From Isoetes taiwanensis (Eukaryota; Streptophyta; Lycopodiopsida; Isoetales; Isoetaceae): a DNA stretch of 64,000 nt. Below, one piece after another: positions 36,182 through 45,055 of this stretch. Positions within the stretch are counted from its first letter, which is position 1, and each line of letters begins with the position of its first letter. The stretch covers positions 7,476,871 through 7,540,870 of the forward strand of contig JAJEKV010000010.1 of NCBI GenBank assembly GCA_021234155.1, written 5' to 3'. The translations under genes and the position numbers were made by a program. The notes below the pieces were generated by a model. That model saw only the letters and a program-made list of their open reading frames with translations. It made no database searches and had not been told where the DNA came from.

Positions 36182-36942
36182 CTGAGGCTCGGGAAGTCTG
36201 AGGCTCCCCGGACGATGAAGTCGTCCAAATCTGGTTGCTGCCGTAGTTGGTGCAGCAACTCATCAAGCCGGAGCTCCCTGTCCCTGCATTCGGGGAGATT
36301 CTGAATGTCGCTGAGGAGCAGATACTCCTCACTGTCGATGATGATGGGGGCTAGGCTTGTGATGCCTAGCCCAAGTGGGGGAGCGACTCTGAGGGTCTGC
36401 CGGCTCCGCTCGAAGTTGGTTAGCTCCTCTTCTGCTTGCCGCCATTCTTCCTCTGGGTCGAGCTCCGTGTACTCTTCCTCGTCCGATTCCTCTTCTTCTG
36501 ACCTTCCTTCCTGCTCTTGCTGGTACTGCAAAAGCATCTGTTCTGCTGCTGAGGCTGCTATGGGGTCTACCTCCATGGGAGGAATAGAGGTTCCCCCCAT
36601 TGGGTTTTCAGCACGGTGGGAAAGGAGAAATACTTGGTCCTGCCAACTGTCAGGACCATGTAATCTGGCAGCCTCTGTGCCTTGTTGGTCAAGTACTTGG
36701 CGATGTTCGGGACATCACCCAAGGCTGCTTGAAGAGATGGGCGGGGAACAAAATAGCCTGTGCAAGGGGGTAGCTGCACTAGGGAGGGTCCTACCCTAGC
36801 TTGGAACTCGGCTAAGACTTGCCTATATGCCGGGGTTGCGTGCAGAGTGGCTTGGACATCTATCTCTTTCGATGTCGTTGACATCCGCCTCGGCAGCATG
36901 GGCACTGGCGTTGTACCATCGCCTAAAGTCAGCAGTTGCCAT
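36182..36942 (-). pseudogene. Element A ORF2 (frameshifted, 3' end lost)
   Basis: Starts CCATGGCAACTGCTGAC, matching B's GCCATGGCAGCCGCTGAC. As in B, a pyrimidine-rich 3' splice site (CATCTTCCTTAG) ends four bases before the ATG. Seen: M-A-T-A-D-F-R-R-W-Y, an early shift, then D-V-P-N-I-A-K-Y-L and M-V-L-T-V-G-R-T-K-Y-F-S-F (module 1). Another shift follows in a run of G at about 36590, then an acidic stretch (SEEEESDEEEY) and module 2, E-E-Y-L-L-L-S-D-I...L-D-D-F-I. It runs into the element B junction at 36182. Function unknown; homology to B's ORF2 is clear in module 2 and at the start. Confidence 0.7.
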
Positions 36943-37055
36943 GGATCTAAGGAAGATGAGACTAACAAACGGATGCAAAAGCGCCTCAGGGAGCTGGAAA
37001 TTCGCCTAAACGGTCAAGAGCAAACTTGTAGGATGCTAGGTGAGAAATGGGGGCC

Positions 37056-37521
37056 TATTTATAGAAAAGTGAAAAACCCTAATTTTTGGATGACTTAGAA
37101 ATGTATTGGGTTTGGGAAATTCTGACCTATTAGGAGGTCCAAATGAGAATTTGAAGACTACTTTTGGGGTTTGAGCATGTTAAGATCAGCTAATGAACCT
37201 ATTGCAACAAACTGGAGGTCATTTGGATATGGCATAGTGGAGAAAATGCTGAGAGGTCTCACACGTTGTGCCCAGACCGATAATGAACTTTTCATTTTCT
37301 GTCCTGGCGCGACGTGTGAGACATTGACTCTAATTGGGTTAAACTTGTCCAATTTGGGTGATGTAAGGGTCTAATTCCACTGGAATCGTCGAGTTAGGCA
37401 GAATTGACCCTTATTTGGTCAATTTGGAGCAGTTTTGGGCATTTTTGGGGCATGGTCTCACACGTTACGCCCAGCCCGAAAATGAAAAGTTCATTTTCTG
37501 TCCTGGCGCGACGTGTGAGAC
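37056..37521 (-). promoter_or_regulatory. Control module upstream of A ORF2
   Basis: Two 67-bp palindromes (37455-37521 and 37256-37322) of the form GTCTCACACGT...GCGCCCAG / CTGGCGCGACGTGTGAGAC with an inner GAAAATGAA/TTCATTTTC stem. Then TATAAATA at 37056-37063, CCCCCATTTC, and ATG about 115 nt further. The same module precedes ORF1. Confidence 0.7.
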
Positions 37522-37665
37522 ATCGTCTCAAATTTGCTCAAAGTGTCCATTTTAACTAAAACAAAAGCTAAAACTTACTAACTCAACTCAATTAAACAAG
37601 ATCTGACATGTTACTTTGTCAAAAAGTTTTTATATTAACAAAAATTTTCTATTATTTATAAAATT

Positions 37666-38940
37666 TTAAGGGCGCTCTCCCTTGATGTGGCTAGCAAGAT
37701 GCATGTCTTGCCTCATGAGTGTCACCCTCTTCGCCTGAACTGTGCAGGCTGTCGAATCCTCAAAATGCTGCACCAGTTTTTGCTCCGTTGCCTCTTGCAG
37801 GGCCAGCAACATCTCGTCGGTCACCCTCATATCCGTGTTGTACTCGTGGATGACCTCTCGGACTAGGCGGACGAACGGTGCACGGGGGATCAAAAACCCG
37901 TAGCTACGCTGAAAATGCCTGATCTCCTTGAGGGCTCTCCTCTCAGTCTCCTTCCTACCGGTCCTCTTCTTCCCTGGTGGTCTAGGAGGCTTGGGCTTCT
38001 GTGGTGGCGGCTTCAGAGTTTGGCTCTTCGTCAGGTGTCCGCCTTCGATAGTTCTCACTCTGTGCTCCTGATAATACACGTTGTACGCCTCCCACTTCAC
38101 CATAAAGGCGTTGTGCTCCCTCAGCTTCTTTTGATAGACCTTGACGGGGTCTATCACGTACGCCTCTTGCTGTGGCCGCGGTGCTTTGGCCTTATCCCAC
38201 GTCGGGTATGGTGGGGCCTTCTGCGCCTGCTCGGGCTGCTCCTGATCGGGTACTACCTGCTCAACAGTTGGGGGTTTTGAAGAGCTTGCACCCTCGGTGT
38301 TGGGGACGTAGTCTTCGTCGGAATCATCGGAGGAGGGCGGGGGCTGGTCAGCTGATGGTTCGTTGATGACGAAACCCTTTACCCGCTTAACATTCACGAG
38401 TTTCCTTTTGCCCACCTTCACGACCTTCGCCTTCCTCTTCTTCAGCTCCTCAGCTGCGTTCGGCTCCTCCTCTTCCTTCTTTCTCTTCTTTTCTTGATGG
38501 CGCTCTTTGGCTTCATGCTTCTTTATCCACGGCGCCAGTTCTTCCTCCTCAGCTGGCTCGAGTCTCGGCTCCCTCTGTTCCTCTCGCTCCTCGGCCCGAT
38601 CTTGTTCTTCCTTCTTCTTCCTTTCCTTCTCGGCCCGATCTTGTTCTTCCTTCTTCTTCCTTTCCTCCTCCTCCACTTCTTCAAGGATCTTCTGCATGAC
38701 GTCCGGCTGCTCTTCGTCTAGGACCTCTGTTCCCGCGTCGGAGTGTGCATCCTCTTCCACTTCTGTCTCGCCCTCTTCTTGGTCATTGTTGTTGCTGGGG
38801 TGCTCCTCGGACAACTCTCCCTCGCTTGTTGAAGATTGGCCTCTTTGCTGAGCGACGTGCTGTCGAAGCATCTCTTGAAGTAGGGCGCTGGGAGGAGTAA
38901 CACCTGGAGGGACTCTAGCGGTCTGTTTCGTCCGGGCCAT
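37666..38940 (-). CDS. Element A ORF1: histone H3-like protein with H3 tail and H3 fold
   Basis: 424 codons, open throughout, ATG at 38940. Seen: residues 2-9 are ARTKQTAR, identical to H3 residues 1-8; then V-P-P in place of K9-S10-T11. An acidic Ser/Glu region (to about 95) follows, then a highly charged coiled coil with a repeated KKEEQDRAE unit, a basic stretch (KVVKVGKRKLVNVKRVK) that could be a nuclear signal, an acidic D-S-D-E-D patch and a Pro/Lys linker. From about 325 to the end is an H3 fold: ERRALKEIRHFQRS, FLIPRAPFVRLVREV, LALQEATEQKLVQHFED, AKRVTLMRQD, H-I-K-G-E-R. Loop 1 has canonical H3 length, so it is not CENH3-like. The H3 His113 position is Gln and Lys122 is Gln; Cys110 and Asp123 positions are kept. 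It is much more divergent from canonical H3 than B's copy. Likely nuclear; role unknown. Confidence 0.95.
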   Translation of the reverse strand: MARTKQTARVPPGVTPPSALLQEMLRQHVAQQRGQSSTSEGELSEEHPSNNNDQEEGETEVEEDAHSDAGTEVLDEEQPDVMQKILEEVEEEERKKKEEQDRAEKERKKKEEQDRAEEREEQREPRLEPAEEEELAPWIKKHEAKERHQEKKRKKEEEEPNAAEELKKRKAKVVKVGKRKLVNVKRVKGFVINEPSADQPPPSSDDSDEDYVPNTEGASSSKPPTVEQVVPDQEQPEQAQKAPPYPTWDKAKAPRPQQEAYVIDPVKVYQKKLREHNAFMVKWEAYNVYYQEHRVRTIEGGHLTKSQTLKPPPQKPKPPRPPGKKRTGRKETERRALKEIRHFQRSYGFLIPRAPFVRLVREVIHEYNTDMRVTDEMLLALQEATEQKLVQHFEDSTACTVQAKRVTLMRQDMHLASHIKGERP

Positions 38941-39038
38941 ATTTGACGGTTCGTCGATCCGATGTCGGCGCCGAAAAATCGCCTTGGCAAGGGGGAGCGA
39001 TTTTCTAAGGAAGAACGTGGAAATGGGGGTCCTAGGTC

Positions 39039-39427
39039 TATTTATAGACGGGCCATTTTAGGTCAATTTTCAAACTACTCTTTTGGGTCACCTAAAACAC
39101 CTAAAACACCTAAAACACCTAAATTTAAGGATTTCTAACCTCATGGTCTTACACATTGCGCCCAGACTGAAAATGAAAGTTTCATTTTTGGTCCTGGCGC
39201 GACGTGCGAGACATGGTGGATTCTGATGCTAAATTTTATACTTTCTAAGCATGTTTTTAGGAATGTAACATACTAATTCTAGCTAATTCCTAGCTTAAAA
39301 TTCGAATTACCAAGTTATTTTTCTGAAATTCATGACTTTTTAAGGTGTTTTGGGCTCAATGTCTCACACGTTGCACCCAGCCCGAAAACGAGATTTTCAT
39401 TATCTGTCCTGGCGCGACGTATGAGAC
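39039..39427 (-). promoter_or_regulatory. Control module upstream of A ORF1
   Basis: 67-bp palindromes at 39361-39427 and 39146-39212, then four CACCTAAAA repeats (39089-39124) and TATAAATA at 39039-39046. ATG lies about 100 nt further. Palindrome length, order and the bases around the TATA box match the ORF2 module. Confidence 0.7.
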
Positions 39428-39584
39428 CATCCTACTTTTGAAGGTTTTGGCTCACTAATTTTAGTCTTTTTATGTTCTCATTCACTTAACTTGTTACTAG
39501 CTTAGCATATACTACAAAAATGAGAAAACAAATTTCCCTACTGGGAGCATGGTCAGTGCTTTGCTCTTGGTCTCCAAGAACATT

Positions 39585-39596
39585 GCTCTGATACCA
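39585..39596 (-). promoter_or_regulatory. Primer-binding site of A (initiator tRNA-Met)
   Basis: TGGTATCAGAGC on the minus strand, one base from the LTR end at 39598. Same tRNA and spacing as element B. Confidence 0.92.
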
Positions 39597-39597
39597 T

Positions 39598-40525
39598 TGT
39601 GACGTCCCCTACTCATATACGGTGCACTCACCGTATACGAACAGGAGTTCATCCCCCATACCAGCTCCATGCTGATACAGGGCCCTCCACATAACACTGC
39701 AACCGTAATGAGTTCCAGTGGGAAGAGTGAAGGGGTCATTTACCCCGTCTCCCTCAGGGCCTACCTAGCTGCGGAAGCGTAAACATACATGTCAGTATAC
39801 AATAACATCACATATCCACCTCGAAGGGTGGTACATCAACGTCTGCATAGACAAAGATCAGCACAATACATATGGGAAAACTTACCCAAGGCTCAGACTC
39901 GAAGGGGTGACTGACGGCTTGGGTCTCCAGAGTTCATTGCAGACAGAATTCATGGCAATGGATTTGGCTGGCATAAGAGCATGGCTTAGGGTTGTCCACT
40001 CCATCCGCCCCTCCTGTGCACACTTTGCAGAGTAGGCTGAAAAGTGTTGGGACCTGACTGTAGCCCGCCGGATGCATAGCCAAAGGGGCTATTCCTGGGT
40101 TGCATCTCCCCAGTTCCGATGGGGCAGGTAGGGATCTCTCCCTCCAGAGATTTACGTGTTGACTCAAGGTGACTAGAGGGCCACTGCCCTTGTTCGACTT
40201 GAACCCACTGGAGAGTGACGCATCACCCCACGGGTGTTGAGCCCATGCCTTGCCCTCACGCAGTGGCAAGCCATTAGGCCTAGTCTACAATGATCCTTGG
40301 CAAACTTTACACACCAGAGGGATCGTTCAAGAGTCAGAACACGAACCTCTTTATAATCCAGTCTGGCCCCCTTCACCCACGACCAGGTATGGCTCTTGTG
40401 CATAGGCCGCATCTACAGTGTGCTAGAGAGGCTAATCTAGGAGCATCTACTACCAAGCTTGAGGTCTCTACCCCCCTTCCCAATACAATGAGTTCACAGA
40501 GATACATCATCCATATACATCACAT
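39598..40525 (-). repeat. Element A 5' LTR, inner part
   Basis: 928 bp, near-identical to 14221-15148. The LTR is cut by the CACTA-like element and continues at 49701. CAT at 40523-40525 is the left target duplication. The TATA position reads TTATAAAG-like near 40350. Confidence 0.92.
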
Positions 40526-42161
40526 CACACTGACCCCGAATTTTGGTCCACAGTTGTTTTTTTTTCTTGTACGGAAGTGTTGTTTTATGCCAAAAACAAC
40601 ACCAAAATGGCCCCAAAAGTCCACGTGGCCCGTTTATCCGGATTTGCACAAAGAGACAGTGGTTTTTTGGCCAAAAAATTCCACTGTGGTTTTTCTGGCA
40701 CTTTTTTGTTTTTTTTTGTCAACGTGTCCTTTTTTTCAGTGTTGTTTTTACCGAACTTTTTCGACGTGTGGTTTTTTCCTTGACTGTTGTTTTTTAAGGA
40801 GTGACGTGTTGTTTGTCTTCCAAATAACACGTGTAGGTTTAAATATTAGTACTCGTGGAAAAGTGTTAAAAGACCCTTTTTTATGTGTGTGTTTTTTTTA
40901 TCTACTTGTACGAATTGTTTTGCTTCAGGTTTAGATATTACTACATGTGAAAAATAAAATTACAACATCAAAGTAAGATGGTTTTATAAGAATGTACATG
41001 TTATTTAACGAAATACCACATGTGTTACTTAAATCCAGCTATTGCTTTTAATGCTCCTAACTATTGTTTTTCTAAAGTAAGGACATATAGAAAAGCATGA
41101 TTATAACACATAGAAAAATCTAAGTGTTGTTTCTAATGCGTATTTTGACCAATTAAATATCGACATGTGGCATATTTTTAAAATAAAAAAACTATTATTT
41201 TAACCAATCATATACTGACACGTGGCATACATTTAAACAAAAAAAACATGCCTTCCAAATTTAATTTAAAATAAGAAAGCCTTTGGGAATCGAACCCAAA
41301 CAAGTCCATACGGCAATCCAAATACCAACATTAGATTAAAACATTTAATATTGAATGATTACATTCAAAACATTAAAGTAATCGTTAAGACTCAAACAAT
41401 TAAATTTCTTGTATAAGGTTCAAAGCATGAAGTAAAACAAGTAAACTTAATGTTTAAGGTTCAACACATTAAATTAATGTGATTTCAATGGTTAAAGTTG
41501 AAAACAATGTAGCCACCGTATTCGCGAGGTTACTGTAGCACAGTTGTGGTAATGGGCTTAGGGTAATGCAACCACCGGCTTCTTTGTTTTTTGGGTTCCA
41601 AGAGCCCTGAAAATCCAATTTAAAAAGGAAGAATGAGAAATGCACGTGATAAAGAAAAGGGAAAAAAATAGATTTCGTTGCTTACTTAATTTCACAGCTT
41701 CAATTGTCCCTGTAAATAATTTGAAACACAAAATGAGAAGTAAAACTATAATCCGAAATTTAGAGAGGGTATTTTACCTCATCCATCAGTGTTTGCTTAG
41801 AAATATCTGGAAGAATCACATCAATATGAGGTCAATATTGAGGCCAGAACAGGAGTTTCAGGAATCTGGCATAGCAGATGCATAGATAAAATAGATAAGG
41901 ATTTATCAGGAGCTGAGGGGCAATGGCCATCTCCTACTGCTCCAGGTTGAAATTGATAGTGATGAGAAAGGCACAACATGCAAAAGGCAAAGGCGAATCA
42001 CGAAATCTGAAAAAAAAGCTTACCTGATAATGACGAACAGAAGGAGGTTAGAGTAGTGATGGTTAGTGATATGAAATAACAAATTTTGAAGCGGCATCTG
42101 GAGATGCCAAACAAATGTGATTTTGAGCTGGATACCTGGGCTATGTAGACTGTGACTTGAG

Positions 42162-42231
42162 CTGTCTATGATTTCCAAGCAGCCATCAGAATCGAACTGT
42201 CTATGATTTCCAAGCAGCCATCAGAATCGAA
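42162..42231. repeat. Exact 35-bp tandem duplication
   Basis: CTGTCTATGATTTCC...ATCAGAATCGAA occurs twice in a row without change. A short AAGAAGC run follows at about 42270. Both lie inside the CACTA-like element. Confidence 0.85.
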
Positions 42232-44139
42232 CTGTCCAATATCGCCCATATAAAACCAGTGCATGAAAAAGCAAGAAGCAAGAAGCAAGAAGTAAGAAGT
42301 GAGCCTGCGATCAAAAAGCCAGTAAGCACTACGACAAAGCTCAAAAATAATATAAAGCAATCTTATATTTACCTGGATGCCATGCTCGAGACAATAAAGC
42401 TCCTAGCAAGCTTTGCCGACCACCCATTTCTGCCTTTTGGCGAAGCTTCGTCTTCTGCAGTGACAGATTTCAGAGCAAATAGATGCAAGGTCGGGCTGAG
42501 CTGCTTCATTTTTGACAAATTGATAGGTTTTTTCTGTGCAGGGTCAGAAGGAATCGATCGATCAGATCTAAAGGAGGAGATGAGGAAAAGTACAAACACC
42601 AAGGGAGCTTTGGTTTGGGGAATCAAGGAATGCTGCCGGATTCGCCGCTGAGCTTTATCGTCGCCATAGCTAAAGAAAGAATAACATGGGAAACGCATAG
42701 CTGCCGATCGCCATAGCCGTAGCACAAAGAAAGGGGCCAGGCGGGAAAGAAACACAAGCTGGCCCCAACCAATAGGATGATACGACCTGGATCAAAATCC
42801 AGGCCATTCATCTCGGCCCATCTCGGCCATTGAATGGTTTTCACATTTATCAAATTATTAATTTGTTATATGGGTCCTAAATGTACACATAATTTTTTTG
42901 AGGAGGGCCATTGCAGGGGATAATGGTGAGGCGGTGCTTCCAGTTGAGGCAGAGGACCGTGAGCCCTTTGTGGTGGCACCATCGGAGCATTTTGCCATGC
43001 AATGGCCTGAGGCATATAAATTATGTGTTTTTTTTTTGACAAACATAAAAAGGGATAGGTGAGGTAACTTCAGTTGACCACTATGTTTTCGGTGGCAGTC
43101 GCTTGCTCCCATTGGCTCACTAATATTCCACAAAATTTTGTAAATATAGGTATAATGATCTATATAACCCGCCAAATTTCTAGCACTTGGTATGCCGAAA
43201 ACTTTATTGGGATCCATCACTCCACAAGGGTTCACTATTTTATAGTCAAATCTGGGATCTCGGATAGTAAGCATCCCACAATCTGCAAATGTTGGCATGG
43301 AATATGATGATGTGGCACTTCAACCGTTGACATGTCATGTCGAGAGTAAGCAAGACCAACTAGGCTCAAAAATGCCACGCGGACTCCAACCCTGCACGGC
43401 AAGTAACACAAGCGCATGCCAAGGACCAGCAGAAACCAGCTTTGCAAGTTCCATTAATAATGTAACCTTCCAGTCACCACTACAGCCATTCTTCAGTCAT
43501 ACTCTACAACGTTTCTGGGGTCTATACAAGTGATTTTCCTAGAAATCCTTTAACTACATATGACTACACTGGTTTATAGCTTGACATCTCTAGTTTGGCA
43601 TATGTAAATCGTACCAAGGTCACAAAAATCCCTTATGGATCTAATGTTCATATTGCAATCTTAGAAACCATCAATTTCCAAGCTGAAGTCCACCCCTTTC
43701 GCTTGCATAGTCATGACTTTTATGGGGTGATATGACAACGTTTGGGCAACATGTCAAGATATGAGGCATTTTTGCAAGAAATGGACAACATAAGAAATAG
43801 GACAACTTTTTAGGATTTTTGTATAGGGATTTGGCAAGGACAAAACAAAGGAAAGTTTAAGAACTTAGAACAATTTTTTGTTACCTTTTGTTGACATGCG
43901 CATGATCATTGGTGACATGTCATGCAAAGTAAGCAATGCCAACTTTTGACTAGGCCAAAAATAAAATAAAAATGTGCAACTCTGGTTTTCCATGGGTTGA
44001 TGTGGCTGGTGACATGGCAAGATATGGGTGATGTGGACATGATGATGACCCTATGCACACTCTCGGGCACGTTTGTCTCCACGTTGGCATGCACGTCGAC
44101 CTTCAACATGCCACGTGGGCTCTACATCGACCTTCAACA

Positions 44140-45055
44140 TGCCACCTTGGAATGTTTGAGCCAACTAGCTTGGCATGTTGGAACCCATGTGGCATGTTTG
44201 GGCCACCTTGGCACGTTGGAGCCTAGGTGGCATGTTGGAGCCAACGTGGCATGTTTGAGACACCTTGGCATATTTGGGCCTAGGCGGCACGTTGGAGACT
44301 ATGTGGCATGTTGGAGCCTAGGTGGCATGTTCGAGACTGTGTGGCATGTTCAGACTAGGTGGCATGTTTCAGCCACCTTGGCATGTTTTAGCCTAGGTGG
44401 CATGTTGGAGCCCACATGCATGTTTGAGCATGTTGGAACCTAGGTGGCATATTTGAGCCACCTTGGCATGTTTTAGCCTAGGTGGCATGTTGGAGCCTAC
44501 GTGGCATGTTTGAGCCACCTTGGCATGTCTGAGCCTAGGTGGCATGTTGGAGCCTAGGTGGCGTGTTTGAGCAATCTTGGGATGTTTGAGCCACCTTGAC
44601 ATGTTGGAGCCTAGGTGGCATGTTGGAGTCCACGTGGCATGTTTGAGCCACCTTAGCATGTTTGGGCCTAGGTGGCATGTTGGAGCCTAGGTGGCACGTT
44701 GGAGACTATGTGGCATGTTGGAGCCTAGGTGGCTTGGGATGTTTGAGCCTAGGTGGAGTGTTGGGGCCCGCGTGGCATGTTTGAGCCACCTTGGCATGTT
44801 CGATGGCATGTTGGAACCCAGGTGGCATATTGGAGCCATCTTGGCATGTTTGAGCCACCTTGGCATGCTGGAGCCTAGGTGGCATGTTGGAGCCCACGTG
44901 GCATGTTTGAGCCACCTTGGAATGTTTAAGGCTAGGTGGCATATTGGAGACTATGTGGCATGTTGGAGACTAGGTGGCATGTGTGAGCCCAGGTGGCATG
45001 TTGGAGCTCACGTGGCATGTTGGAGCCCAGGTGGCATGTTATAGCCTAGGTGGCC
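44140..45055 (+). repeat. Minisatellite, GGTGGCATGTTGGAGCCTA-type units
   Basis: Some 45 imperfect units of about 19-20 bp, varying between TTGGAGCC and TTTGAGCC forms. Open frames here (repeats of M-L-E-P-R-W-H-V-G) are by-products of the repeat. It is the left arm of a large palindrome. Confidence 0.9.

Noticed and set aside
36580-36605. Programmed frameshift at the G run in A ORF2
   Set aside because: B has no shift at that point, and A ORF2 has another lesion upstream, so a simple indel is more likely.
37666-38940. Element A ORF1 as a centromeric H3 (CENH3)
   Set aside because: Loop 1 has the length of canonical H3, the tail is canonical H3 1-8, and the gene lies in a retrotransposon.
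41284-41305. tRNA-like T arm (GGTTCGATTCC on the minus strand)
   Set aside because: No acceptor stem, anticodon arm or A box could be placed around it; probably a chance or a decayed SINE B box.
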